Positions 1 to 7,117 of a stretch of DNA of 32,357 nt are shown one piece after another. The stretch's first letter is position 1; every line of letters starts with the position of its first letter. The DNA comes from Candidatus Omnitrophica bacterium CG11_big_fil_rev_8_21_14_0_20_41_12 (lineage in GTDB: Bacteria; Omnitrophota; Gorgyraeia; Gygaellales; Profunditerraquicolaceae). The notes under the pieces were generated by a model, which was not told where the DNA came from, searched no databases, and saw nothing but the letters and a program-made list of their open reading frames with translations. The DNA lies in contig PCWB01000057.1 of NCBI GenBank assembly GCA_002796135.1, positions 1 through 32,357 on the forward strand, in the 5' to 3' direction. The translations under genes and the position numbers were made by a program.

Positions 1-455
1 TGGGCAATCTCAAAAAGCAAATCAGAGATTTTTTTATCGCTGACGGTCTTAAAACCTTTATCCACATAATAAGGAGTTACCCCGTCGCCGCGGATAACCT
101 CATCAACCACAAATAAATCTCCGACCTTAATATTCTCATCAAGCGAGCCGGCAGTGCCGACGCGGATGATATTGGGGATTCCGGCATTACACATTACTTC
201 GGTGGTAATCGAGGTATCGGTTGAGAACCTGCCGCCGTTAATTCCGGTAACCTTAATTCCTTCATAGGTACCGGTGTACATCGTGTATTCCATAAATGAA
301 AAATTCTTCACAGGATTTTCAAGCTTCTTCATTAAAACATCAAGCCGGTCGCGCGGGCCGGGGACAATCGCGTATTTTCCCACATCCTGCGGCCGAAGCT
401 GAACCATCTCTGTCAAATCTTTCCCTGTTAAATGTACATTTTTCTGCATCTGCAT
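1..455 (-). CDS. Nucleoside phosphorylase (PNP/UDP phosphorylase family), 5' part only
   Basis: This is the N-terminal ~151 residues of a nucleoside phosphorylase; the gene runs off the low-coordinate edge of the window. The family catalyses phosphorolysis of purine or pyrimidine nucleosides to base and (deoxy)ribose-1-phosphate in the cytoplasm (nucleoside salvage). Visible hallmarks are a VPGPRDR segment near residue 32 in the place of the G-D-P/x-R phosphate-binding region of uridine phosphorylases, an NGGRFSTDTS segment, and RVGTAGSL followed by VGDLFVVDE, which is the phosphate/ribose-binding strand typical of PNP_UDP_1. The start at 455 is chosen because an AGGGAG Shine-Dalgarno lies 9 nt upstream; an in-frame ATG at 449 is spaced worse. 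Substrate (uridine or purine nucleoside) cannot be decided from this half. Confidence 0.85.
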   Translation of the reverse strand, partial: MQMQKNVHLTGKDLTEMVQLRPQDVGKYAIVPGPRDRLDVLMKKLENPVKNFSFMEYTMYTGTYEGIKVTGINGGRFSTDTSITTEVMCNAGIPNIIRVGTAGSLDENIKVGDLFVVDEVIRGDGVTPYYVDKGFKTVSDKKISDLLFEIA

Positions 456-517
456 TTTATTAATCTCCCTTTAATTAAGCGCGGTAGTGCGCAGAGGCGC
501 CTACCGAGCCCCTCCAA

Positions 518-847
518 TTAGGCCCGGTACATGATTACATTTGCTTTTTCCAGCGTGATCAAACCTTCTTTGACCATATTATCAAGCTGCGGAATAAACT
601 GATTGATCTTCTCCTCGCTATCGACAATTTCAATAATAACCGGTAAATCTTCGGAAAGCCGCAATAAATTAGCGGTATGCATGTGGCTCTTGCAACCAAA
701 ACCCATGAACCCTTTAATCGCGGTTGCTCCGGCTAATCCATTCTTCTTCGCCAGAAAAATAATCTCGGCATAAAGCGGTTTGCCCTCCCATTTATCAGCC
801 TCCCCGATAAAAATCCTTAAAAGTTTTCCGTCCGCGGGAATTTTCAT
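518..847 (-). CDS. DUF190 family protein (fluoride-channel partner)
   Basis: Small cytoplasmic protein of 109 residues that matches the DUF190 family in length and pattern: an N-terminal LLRIFIGEADKWEGKPLY segment, a central GATAIKGFMGFG stretch and a C-terminal ferredoxin-like beta strand ending in VIMYRA. DUF190 proteins are typically encoded beside crcB/fluc fluoride channels; their biochemical role is not established and a regulatory (PII-like) function has been proposed from the fold. Here its ATG overlaps the crcB stop by 4 bp (ATGA at 844-847), so the two are translationally coupled. No catalytic motif is seen. Confidence 0.85.
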   Translation of the reverse strand: MKIPADGKLLRIFIGEADKWEGKPLYAEIIFLAKKNGLAGATAIKGFMGFGCKSHMHTANLLRLSEDLPVIIEIVDSEEKINQFIPQLDNMVKEGLITLEKANVIMYRA

Positions 848-1218
848 ATGATCTCTCCTAATAAACTGCCTGCTCTGTATAATATAAAACCTAAAATTAC
901 GCTAACAATGATATTGCTAAAAGCGCGGATTGCCTGGCCGTTTCTGAGCAGATTATCGCTTTCGAATATCAAAGTTGAGAATGTCGTAAAAGCTCCGCAA
1001 AATCCGATCATCAACAAGACGCGCGCATCCGGGCCAAGAATAAACTTTTTATCCGCTAAAGAAGCTAAGATACCGAGAATAAAACAACCGCTGACATTTA
1101 CGATTAAGGTCCCATAAGGGAAACCCGTGCCCGTAAATCTGTAGACAACGCCAGCCAAAACATATCTGGCCACTGTCCCCGCCGCTCCCCCAATAATCAA
1201 ATTTACGAATTTCATCAT
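844..1218 (-). CDS. crcB: CrcB/Fluc family fluoride ion channel
   Basis: Membrane protein of 124 residues, the usual size of a dual-topology Fluc fluoride exporter channel that lets fluoride leave the cell. Family signatures are clear: GGAAGTVARYVL at the N-terminus, GTLIVNVSGCFILG (the pore Asn and G-F/L-G helix), and GFCGAFTTFSTLIFE, the TTFST break region that holds the central sodium and the Phe-box. Four hydrophobic segments can be drawn. It is the first gene of a two-gene unit with DUF190. The start may be 1218 or the adjacent ATG at 1215; the Shine-Dalgarno (TAAAG) is weak. I looked upstream for a crcB-motif fluoride riboswitch and do not see one. Confidence 0.93.
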   Translation of the reverse strand: MMKFVNLIIGGAAGTVARYVLAGVVYRFTGTGFPYGTLIVNVSGCFILGILASLADKKFILGPDARVLLMIGFCGAFTTFSTLIFESDNLLRNGQAIRAFSNIIVSVILGFILYRAGSLLGEII

Positions 1219-1269
1219 CTTTACTTAACGCGTCTGTCTTGTCTTGCTTTCCGTCTTTTGCTTCGGCAC

Positions 1270-1391
1270 GAAGATTTTCGCCGTGTGCTGCGGTTTGCGA
1301 CTCACTTTCGGCGCATTTACAATATGATCGAAGCCTTTCGTTCGTCGCAAACCCTTGCACACTCAAGTTAATAGCTGTGCCGAAAATCTTC
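1270..1391. repeat. Imperfect ~120-bp inverted-repeat element
   Basis: Three pairs of complementary blocks are nested in order: GAAGATTTTCG at 1270-1280 with CGAAAATCTTC at 1381-1391, GTGTGC at 1283-1288 with GCACAC at 1357-1362, and GGTTTGCGAC at 1292-1301 with GTCGCAAACC at 1344-1353. The centre, about 42 bp, has no clear pairing. The element occupies the untranslated region upstream of crcB and could fold in RNA or be a decayed non-autonomous mobile element. The same GAAGATTTTC core occurs inside the element at 2129-2299. Confidence 0.6.
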
Positions 1392-1474
1392 TAATTGTGC
1401 CTCCAGCAAAAGCCGGAAATCTTTATGAACCAGCCCTGCTCGAGTCCAAGCCTATCCATCCGCGAACCGTCATT

Positions 1475-1601
1475 TTATTTTTTTTCTTTTTTAGCGAGAA
1501 TTATCCCGCTAACTCCTTTCGCTCCCGGCGGCATTAAAAGTACTAAATTATCGATATTTGTAATTTTTATAAGGTAATTCTGAAATTCATAAGGTTTCCA
1601 G
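1475..1601 (-). pseudogene. Possible frameshifted C-terminal part of the GGITAG protein
   Basis: The reading frame that follows the end of the 1587-2054 gene, shifted by one, encodes YEFQNYLIKITNID followed by LLMPPGAKGVSGIILAKK, ending at a TAA at 1475. This has the hydrophobic pattern of a beta-rich protein end and reads naturally after the preceding VYFDQPL segment. No independent start with a ribosome site is evident at the junction. I infer that the original protein was about 190-195 residues and that an indel near 1590-1605 split it. It could equally be a sequencing or assembly error. Confidence 0.35.
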
Positions 1602-2054
1602 ACAATGTTGGTCTTTAAGAGGTTGATCAAAATAAACTTGAGAAATGGTAAATGTCTTTGCAGACTCATTCGGACTAAAATTTACCACTTTCCCAACCTT
1701 TTTTCCATCCTGATATAATCCATCTGGTTCTCTAATACCCAATGATTCCTTATCTGTAAAAATATTCAAATTTTCAATCTTCCCCGCTGTAAGCCCACCC
1801 TGCTGATTATCACTTTTAACATGATATATTTCCTTGGCCTTATCTTCTTCTTTACCAAACATTTTAGTCATCCCCCAAATTATTCCTGATCCTATTAGTA
1901 ATCCTGCTATAGGAATTAAGAGATATTTAAAATACGGATTTGCCCACACTCCTTTATTCTCTTTTAAATTATCCACTTTATTAAAATTTATAATCCCCGC
2001 GGTAATGCCACCTTTTTGGCTCTCACTTTTTACGTTAATTATTTTCTTACTCAT
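1587..2054 (-). CDS. Single-pass membrane protein with two GG(I/L)TAG motifs, unknown function
   Basis: Protein of 155 residues that I cannot assign to a named family. It begins with a polar segment NVKSESQKGGITAG, has one hydrophobic helix at about residues 43-66 (LLIPIAGLLIGSGIIWGM), and then repeats the first motif as HVKSDNQQGGLTAG. The two copies of V-K-S-(E/D)-x-Q-(K/Q)-G-G-(I/L)-T-A-G flank the membrane helix, which implies an internal duplication or a short beta-turn binding element. Similar Q-x-G-G-I-T-A-G stretches are seen in scattered hypothetical proteins of mobile or accessory regions. A second frame carries a plausible C-terminal continuation (see 1475-1601), so the gene may be broken. 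It lies outside the polyketide operon, separated from it by the inverted-repeat element at 2129-2299. Confidence 0.65.
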   Translation of the reverse strand: MSKKIINVKSESQKGGITAGIINFNKVDNLKENKGVWANPYFKYLLIPIAGLLIGSGIIWGMTKMFGKEEDKAKEIYHVKSDNQQGGLTAGKIENLNIFTDKESLGIREPDGLYQDGKKVGKVVNFSPNESAKTFTISQVYFDQPLKDQHCLETL

Positions 2055-2128
2055 ATTCGATCCCTATTCTTCGCGAAAAGTTAGTTGCCTAACAAGACGC
2101 AGCGCATCTTCCTTAGTATCTTTGTAAT

Positions 2129-2299
2129 TTTTGCGGGTGCCGAGACTTGATTTGAGCAGCATCTCAAAAATTTGAGCGGGCACGATTGCCCACAATAAAT
2201 GTCCCGGCAGAGCGAAAATTTTTGCCGAAGCGAAGATTTTCCACGCTGGGGAAAATCGAGCGGTGCTACGAGAAACAAGTCTCGGCAAAACCCGCAAAA
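2129..2299. repeat. 171-bp element with TTTTGCGGGT terminal inverted repeats
   Basis: The left arm 2129-2149 (TTTTGCGGGT then GCCGAGACTTG) and the right arm 2276-2299 are inverted copies that differ only by a 3-nt insertion (TTT) in the right arm. The ~126-bp interior has no credible gene; open frames across it look random. The outer end TTTGCGGGT/ACCCGCAAA is shared with the shorter hairpin at 7049-7115, so these appear to be members of one family (MITE- or REP-like). Its upstream edge lies 3 nt after the stop codon of the amidohydrolase gene, so it may also act as the 3' structure or terminator of the operon. Confidence 0.7.
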
Positions 2300-2302
2300 C
2301 TG

Positions 2303-3214
2303 TTACAGAGCAAAAATGGTTTTTAAGTTACCACCCAAGATATTTTGCTTATCATCTTGGGATATATCTAAATCATTGACGGCTTTGATGCCGGCGCTAA
2401 CATCCTGCTTTGCCGGCCAATCGCTTCCCCATAAAATATGCTTTGGCCCCATTAAATCCAGGCTCAAAAGAAAATTTGCTTTCGTGGTATCGCCGCTGGT
2501 ATCGACATAAATATTCTTAAAATAATCCGACGGTAATCCCTGCAGGTCTTTGACAAAGTTCATTCCCCGCAGCATCTGATAAGTTGTATCAAACCTCTGT
2601 TTCAGATAGCAGATTGCCCCGCCGAAATGGGCAAAAATAAATTTTACCTTAGAATACTGTCTCAAAATATCCGACATCAAAAGTTTACCAATCGAGATTG
2701 TCGAATCAAATACATACTCTACAACCGGGGTAAGTAAAGGATCTTTGACGCGCTCAAAGCCTATGGGGTTAACAATCTGTGAATGCACAAAAATCGGGAT
2801 ATTCTTATCTTGTGCCTCTTTATATATAGGTAAGAACATCTTGTCATCAAGGTAAACTCCGTTATAACTTGAGGCCAGAGAGATCGCTTTAAAACCTAAT
2901 TCACCGGTTGCCCGCTTTAATTCTTCCGACATATCAATACTGTTATCTAATGGCAGAATCGCCGCGCCGATAAATCTATTAGGATAGGTTTTTAAAATTT
3001 GCCCGACATTATCATTGTAAAGATGGGTAACCTGGCTGATACTGCCTAATTTCAGGTGTGCGTCTGTGGTCGGATAGCTTAAAACTGCCGCATCAATACC
3101 TGCCCCGTCCATAATTTTAAGCTGAGCCTCAATATCCCCCCAGCCCTTATGAAAAAAATGGGCATTAGAAATTATCTCAAGCGGCAGCCAATGGCTATGT
3201 GCGTCAATCAACAT
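2303..3214 (-). CDS. Amidohydrolase-2 family metal-dependent hydrolase/decarboxylase
   Basis: TIM-barrel enzyme of 303 residues in the amidohydrolase-2 (PF04909) family, which includes ACMSD, gamma-resorcylate decarboxylase and 6-methylsalicylate decarboxylase. Visible metal-ligand motifs are IDAHSHW (His6, His8), IFVHSQ (His144), FIFAHFGG (His196) and ILWGSDWP (Asp265). Family members either hydrolyse lactone-like or amide bonds or remove a carboxyl group from an aromatic ring using one divalent metal ion. In this operon, next to a ketosynthase pair and cyclases, decarboxylation of an aromatic polyketide acid is an attractive inference, but hydrolysis is possible. It is the last gene of the operon; its ATG overlaps the preceding stop by 1 bp (TAATG). 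Confidence 0.88.
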   Translation of the reverse strand: MLIDAHSHWLPLEIISNAHFFHKGWGDIEAQLKIMDGAGIDAAVLSYPTTDAHLKLGSISQVTHLYNDNVGQILKTYPNRFIGAAILPLDNSIDMSEELKRATGELGFKAISLASSYNGVYLDDKMFLPIYKEAQDKNIPIFVHSQIVNPIGFERVKDPLLTPVVEYVFDSTISIGKLLMSDILRQYSKVKFIFAHFGGAICYLKQRFDTTYQMLRGMNFVKDLQGLPSDYFKNIYVDTSGDTTKANFLLSLDLMGPKHILWGSDWPAKQDVSAGIKAVNDLDISQDDKQNILGGNLKTIFAL

Positions 3215-3627
3215 TAATGCTCCGTATTCTTTAAGATACGCTCAGTCATTTCTTTCTCATAGAGGGATTTAATCTCTTCTAAACCTCTTTTACCTAATTC
3301 TTTGGCAATAACTTTTTCTACGGCATCCAATTTTATCTCTGAAAAAATAAAATCCGGATTAATCTTTTTATGCTGATCTCTGAATTCCGAACAGGCCTTT
3401 TCTTTGTTTTCAATATATTTCTGAAAGTCATCAATGTGCCTCTGGAGAGCTTCTTTCTCATGCGAAAGATAAGAACCTAAGAACTCCTTTTCCATCTCCA
3501 TTAAGATATCTTTATCGATATCTACCTGAGTAAACTTGCGCTCGTATTTATCGAAAATTTCCTTCGCCGACTTATAGAGCCAGATAAAATAACGTTTCTT
3601 TAGATTCTTAACATCTTGATTATTCAT
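3214..3627 (-). CDS. Small charged helical protein, unknown function
   Basis: Protein of 137 residues, rich in Lys and Glu and predicted by eye to be almost entirely helical with coiled-coil stretches around residues 57-85 and 100-133. It has no signal peptide, membrane helix or recognisable catalytic motif. The N-terminal region is basic and contains aromatic residues (RYFIWLYKSAKEIF). It is embedded in the polyketide-like operon: 11 nt after the SDR gene and overlapping the amidohydrolase start by 1 bp, which argues that it is translated and that its product works with the cluster. I do not recognise a family; a docking or scaffold role would be speculation. Confidence 0.7.
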   Translation of the reverse strand: MNNQDVKNLKKRYFIWLYKSAKEIFDKYERKFTQVDIDKDILMEMEKEFLGSYLSHEKEALQRHIDDFQKYIENKEKACSEFRDQHKKINPDFIFSEIKLDAVEKVIAKELGKRGLEEIKSLYEKEMTERILKNTEH

Positions 3628-3638
3628 AGCTCTTCCTC

Positions 3639-4412
3639 CTATTTCCCGGGATGCTGCTGCTTAAACGGGATTACCGGAGCAGTCCAGGGTGTTTGTTGAT
3701 TAATTACGGAAATCTCTAGAGGGCACACGTTTGCCGGCACAGTCAGAGCAAAACGCACGGCATCTTCGATTGCCTGCGTGCTCATTAAACGCGACGTATC
3801 GCTGGTGACATCTTTAAGTTTTCCGGTTAAATCAGTATCGGTAACTCCGGGCAAGATCGAGGTTACTTTAATCCCGTGGTCGCGCAACTCCCAGAAAAGA
3901 CCTTTAGAAAAAGCCCGCAAACCGACTTTAAGTGAGCTGTAAACAATGAAATTTCTCGGAACCGGATCAACTAGGGTAGAGCCGGAAACAATATTGATAA
4001 TCGCCCCGTACTTCTGCTTAATCATATCGTTGATCACTAGGCGGATTAGCCGTACATACCCCAGATAATTTGTATGCGCTAATTTTTCAAAATCCTCGAT
4101 TGGCTGCTCTTGGAATGGATACTGTGAAGAAACTCCGGCACAATTAATCAGGATATCGGCCTTAGTAAATTTTTCTTTGGCCTTATTTACCAGGTTCTCC
4201 AAATCTGCTAATTTTGTGACATCGCAAGGCACCGCCAAAACTTCAACTTTAAATTTAGCAGCAATTTCATCCGCGGTTTCCTTTAAAAGCCCTTCCCCGC
4301 GGGCAGCCAAAACTAAATTTATACCTAGGCTTGCTGCAGTAGAAGCCATAGCTTTGCCAATGCCACGGCTGGCTCCGGTAACAATTGCAACTTTTCCTTT
4401 TAAATCTGTCAT
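3639..4412 (-). CDS. Short-chain dehydrogenase/reductase (ketoreductase-like)
   Basis: Classical SDR of 257 residues that uses NAD(P)H to reduce a carbonyl or oxidise an alcohol. The Rossmann motif TGASRGIG is at residues 12-19, an NCAG variant of the NNAG motif at 90-93, the active-site Ser in IVSGST (about 143-145), and the YxxxK pair as Tyr158 and Lys162. The basic residues after the first glycine motif (AARGE) suggest NADPH preference, as in FabG-type reductases. In a KS-alpha/KS-beta/ACP operon the natural reading is the polyketide ketoreductase. The C-terminus is longer and Pro-rich (TPWTAPVIPF) compared with FabG. The ATG overlaps the MFS stop by 4 bp. Confidence 0.9.
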   Translation of the reverse strand: MTDLKGKVAIVTGASRGIGKAMASTAASLGINLVLAARGEGLLKETADEIAAKFKVEVLAVPCDVTKLADLENLVNKAKEKFTKADILINCAGVSSQYPFQEQPIEDFEKLAHTNYLGYVRLIRLVINDMIKQKYGAIINIVSGSTLVDPVPRNFIVYSSLKVGLRAFSKGLFWELRDHGIKVTSILPGVTDTDLTGKLKDVTSDTSRLMSTQAIEDAVRFALTVPANVCPLEISVINQQTPWTAPVIPFKQQHPGK

Positions 4413-5536
4413 TTGCTACCTCCTAATTTAAAGATTCTATTTGAAAATAACAATAATAAAAGCGCGCTGCCGAAAATTATAAAACCTAGACTAAAACTCT
4501 TATGCATAATCATACCGCTTAAACTTACTCCGAGTCCGCCTGCGATAAAGCGCACCCCGCTATTTAAACTTGCAGCTTCATTTAAAAATTCAGCCGGTAA
4601 ATCCGTGAGCATTGTCGCCAGCCCCACATGATTAAAAGTCCAACCTAAACCCCAGATAATCATGATTAAACCAAGCAAGACCAGGGGCAATTTTACCAAT
4701 AACAGAAAAATACAGATGATCATGCCAATAATACCAAAGTTGACTACTTTTTGCCGGCTGATTTTATCAGCAAGATGACCACCCCAGAACTCCCCGAATA
4801 TCCCGCTTAAGCTGGTTAAGATAATTAACATGCTGATCGTAAACTGATTTAAGAGAAACTTTGTAGAAAAATAAACCCCTAACCACTGTTGTATAGCATG
4901 ATAAATTAAACTTATAATAAATATGTACACAAAAATCCTGATTACATTTCTATTTTTAAATGCTGCCGGGTAGCCAAAACGAAAACGCCCTAAATCCTCT
5001 TTAAAACTGGGCAAATACGCAAACATAAAAATCCAAAGTATCCCCCCAAAGATCGCAGGAATAATAAAAATTAAGCGCCAATGGATTATTCCGCTTAAAA
5101 ATAAACCCAAAAGTGATGCGATAAAGGTCCCGCCAAAAAATATCCCGAGAAAACTGCCGCGTTTACTCTGCTCAATATGCTTGCCAATGAGGATCAAGCC
5201 CAACGGGATTACGGATGCACCAAAAAACCCCATTAAAAACCTGGCAATAAAAAGTATGGTAATATTCTGCGACAAACCCGCTAAAAGATTAGCCAGTGAA
5301 AATAATAACATGCACACTAACTCTACTTTTCGGGCATCAAAAGCACGGACTATCGGACCATAAAGCAGCGCCGCCAAGCCATACGGAAGCATATACAACC
5401 AAATTATTTTACCAACCATAAATTGAGAAAGAACAAAATCAGCGGCAATTGATGGAACCAGTGCTGCACTTGCCGCAACATTAAACGACAAAACCGCGCC
5501 TTCCAAACAAAGGATGAAAAAGGTAATTTTTTTCAC
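4409..5536 (-). CDS. MFS family transporter, probable product exporter
   Basis: Membrane protein of 375 residues with about 11-12 hydrophobic helices, matching the Major Facilitator Superfamily in size and layout. The loop between helices 2 and 3 carries YGPIVRAFDARKV, a form of the MFS A motif (G-x-x-x-D-R-x-x-R/K), and the second half has a similar GGHLADKISRQKV, which gives the expected two-fold repeat. The early helix region (GAVLSFNVAASAALVPSIAADF) resembles drug/H+ antiporters of the DHA type. Position inside the biosynthetic operon, with 4-bp overlaps on both sides, suggests export of the operon's product or self-protection. Substrate is not readable from sequence. Confidence 0.88.
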   Translation of the reverse strand: MKKITFFILCLEGAVLSFNVAASAALVPSIAADFVLSQFMVGKIIWLYMLPYGLAALLYGPIVRAFDARKVELVCMLLFSLANLLAGLSQNITILFIARFLMGFFGASVIPLGLILIGKHIEQSKRGSFLGIFFGGTFIASLLGLFLSGIIHWRLIFIIPAIFGGILWIFMFAYLPSFKEDLGRFRFGYPAAFKNRNVIRIFVYIFIISLIYHAIQQWLGVYFSTKFLLNQFTISMLIILTSLSGIFGEFWGGHLADKISRQKVVNFGIIGMIICIFLLLVKLPLVLLGLIMIIWGLGWTFNHVGLATMLTDLPAEFLNEAASLNSGVRFIAGGLGVSLSGMIMHKSFSLGFIIFGSALLLLLFSNRIFKLGGSK

Positions 5537-5973
5537 TTAGAGGCTTCTTTTTCAATAATCTCTTTAAAGATCTTTAGATTGTGCTGCGAACCCTCATTAA
5601 TAAACCCTTCGATCTGCATATCGTTAAACTTAGCCTTAGGGTCCATCTGGAAATGCTGGATCCAGGTCATCTCGATTCCTTCAGTCTTAGGGGTATAGAG
5701 CCAGACAATCTTCATAAATTTAAAAGGAAATAACGGCTCCTCCCTTTGAGCATAAACAAAGTTCTTGTCTTTAAAAAGCAGCCGCCAAGATTGCCAGGAT
5801 TTATCGTCCTCATCAGTAAGGCGAAAAGTAATTCTATTGGCTTCTTGCTTAACGACCTCGGCTTTTTTGTATTCGGCGCCGAATAATTCAGTCCAGCGCG
5901 GGATATCATTAGAAATATCAAAAACCAACTCATATGGTGCATTAATGATTATCGAATTACAGGTGTGTCCCAT
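5533..5973 (-). CDS. SRPBCC (START-like) protein, aromatase/cyclase type
   Basis: Protein of 146 residues of the SRPBCC helix-grip superfamily (polyketide cyclase/dehydrase, PF10604/PF03364). Typical features are the N-terminal strand INAPYELVFDISNDIPRWTELF, which is the usual start of ligand-binding START-like domains, a central acidic/aromatic strand pair, the MTWIQHFQM strand, and a long C-terminal helix (EGSQHNLKIFKEIIEKEA). In type II polyketide clusters single-domain members of this family, such as the TcmN type, fold and cyclise the poly-beta-ketone chain. Its place between a PF04199 cyclase and the exporter gene supports such a role, but SRPBCC folds also bind lipids and other hydrophobic ligands. 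Confidence 0.82.
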   Translation of the reverse strand: MGHTCNSIIINAPYELVFDISNDIPRWTELFGAEYKKAEVVKQEANRITFRLTDEDDKSWQSWRLLFKDKNFVYAQREEPLFPFKFMKIVWLYTPKTEGIEMTWIQHFQMDPKAKFNDMQIEGFINEGSQHNLKIFKEIIEKEASK

Positions 5974-5989
5974 TTATCCTCCACTTTTA

Positions 5990-6787
5990 TTAAATAACTG
6001 CAACTACCCGGGCCCAGGCTGCCCCGGTATTCTTGATGCGTATCGGAAAACAAATGATCTTGAAACCGGAGTCCGGTAACTTTTCCAGATTCGCCAACCG
6101 CTCGATATGAATAAATTCTTTGATCCTGCCATAAAAATGCGCCGGATAAAATGTTTTGGGATCCTTGGTCTCTAAAAACTCTTTAAGCATAAACCTATAC
6201 GGACGGTCAATACCCATAGTATCTACGCCAAAAATTTTCACTCCTTGATTCAAGAGGTAATCGATTGCCGACGGATCTACTCCGGGATAATCCGAAAAAT
6301 ATTTCGGCCCCCCGTATAATTTATCTGCACCGGTTTGCAATAAAACTATGTCTAAAGGTTTTAATTGATAATTTATTTTATTTAAAGCCTGCTGGATATC
6401 TTCTGCTTTGATGACCTCATTAGGTTTTTTATGCCTAAGGTCCAGCTTTACGCCGTCCTGGTGACAATATTCTAATGGAATCTCATCGGCGGTTTTGGAG
6501 GGGCGGTTCTCAGATTTTGAGCCGTAATGAAAAGAGTAATCCAGGTGTGTGCCGATATGCACCGGAGCATGCACAATCTCTAGTGATAAGAATTCTTCAT
6601 CCGGCAGCTGCTCTTTTTTTACGATGCGCGCCCCTAAAGCATACTTTATTTTGCCTAAAAGAGTCTTGCCCATAATTACCCGGTTAAATTTATCCACCCC
6701 GGCCTTATGGGTTATGCGCTCAATATCAACCTTATGCACCTCAAAAGCCTTTTCATCAATTGGCAGGCTTAAATCGATTAATTTCAT
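5990..6787 (-). CDS. Cyclase family protein (PF04199, kynurenine-formamidase fold)
   Basis: Protein of 265 residues with the metal-binding signature H-x-G-T-H-x-D-x-x-x-H: His77, His81, Asp83 and His87 in the VHIGTHLDYSFHYG segment. PF04199 members are metal-dependent hydrolases or lyases such as bacterial kynurenine formamidase, and the family is also named putative cyclase because members occur in antibiotic biosynthesis clusters. Later motifs include VLLQTGADKLYGG and FGVDTMGIDRP, which are typical of the fold. The context (4-bp overlap with the ACP gene, then an SRPBCC gene) favours a role in ring formation or ester/amide hydrolysis on an ACP-bound intermediate. Which reaction it performs is not determined. 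Confidence 0.87.
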   Translation of the reverse strand: MKLIDLSLPIDEKAFEVHKVDIERITHKAGVDKFNRVIMGKTLLGKIKYALGARIVKKEQLPDEEFLSLEIVHAPVHIGTHLDYSFHYGSKSENRPSKTADEIPLEYCHQDGVKLDLRHKKPNEVIKAEDIQQALNKINYQLKPLDIVLLQTGADKLYGGPKYFSDYPGVDPSAIDYLLNQGVKIFGVDTMGIDRPYRFMLKEFLETKDPKTFYPAHFYGRIKEFIHIERLANLEKLPDSGFKIICFPIRIKNTGAAWARVVAVI

Positions 6788-7020
6788 TGCGCTAATTTTG
6801 ACTGGATATTATTTACAATATCGTCGATTGTCGAATTCTTGGTAATCTCCTTGGGGCTAAGCTTAACCGCAAAAGATTTTTCCAAGGCAATTACCGACTC
6901 GACCATCTCAGTAGAATCTACCCCGATGCTGTTGATCAAGGATACTTCGTCTTTTAATTCTTCAATCTTTACCTTTAATAAGTTGCTTAGAACTTCTTTT
7001 ACTTTCACCTTTATATCCAT
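6784..7020 (-). CDS. Acyl carrier protein
   Basis: Acidic helical protein of 78 residues, the standard ACP size. The phosphopantetheine attachment site is GVDSTEMVE with Ser36 after the conserved Asp35; this replaces the common DSL by DST. Helix 2 (EMVESVIALEKSF) and the C-terminal helix (TIDDIVNNIQSKL) follow the family pattern. It should carry the growing chain as a thioester in the cytoplasm after modification by a phosphopantetheinyl transferase, which is not encoded here. Its gene follows a 97-nt gap that contains the hairpin at 7049-7115, and overlaps the next gene by 4 bp. It is probably dedicated to the KS pair of this operon rather than to general fatty acid synthesis. Confidence 0.92.
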   Translation of the reverse strand: MDIKVKVKEVLSNLLKVKIEELKDEVSLINSIGVDSTEMVESVIALEKSFAVKLSPKEITKNSTIDDIVNNIQSKLAQ

Positions 7021-7048
7021 CGTTTCTCCTCCACACTAATAATACTTA

Positions 7049-7115
7049 TTTGCGGGTGGCACTGGGTGCTTTGCGCCAGATTTGGCGAGAAGCGCCCAGT
7101 GACAGGACCCGCAAA
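7049..7115. repeat. 67-bp near-perfect hairpin with TTTGCGGGT ends
   Basis: The arms TTTGCGGGT (7049-7057) and ACCCGCAAA (7107-7115) are perfect inverses, and the inner arms CACTGGGTGCTTTGCGCCA and TGGCGAGAAGCGCCCAGTG pair with three mismatches around a 4-nt loop. It begins 2 nt after the radical SAM stop codon. The transcript would form a long GC-rich stem that could protect the upstream message, attenuate transcription or reduce expression of the downstream genes. There is no U-run directly after it, so it is not a textbook intrinsic terminator. The outer 9 bp match those of the 2129-2299 element. Confidence 0.8.
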
Positions 7116-7117
7116 AA

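Noticed and set aside
1049-1366. 105-codon minus-strand frame overlapping crcB
   Set aside because: Its second half is crcB read in another frame and its first half reads the inverted repeat; no independent coding signal.
1219-1480. Fluoride riboswitch (crcB motif) upstream of crcB
   Set aside because: The conserved GGNGAUGG and CUGAUGAC-type blocks of the motif are not present; only an unrelated inverted repeat is found.
2064-2297. Open frames of 65-77 codons on the minus strand and 103 on the plus strand
   Set aside because: They run across the inverted-repeat element at 2129-2299, have no ribosome site, and their composition (many Ser, Arg, Cys, Trp) looks like translated repeat DNA.
7049-7115. 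Intrinsic transcription terminator inside the polyketide-like operon
   Set aside because: The stem is long and strong but is not followed by a U-run in the minus-strand transcript, and essential-looking genes (ACP, cyclases) lie downstream; it is listed as a repeat or attenuating hairpin instead.
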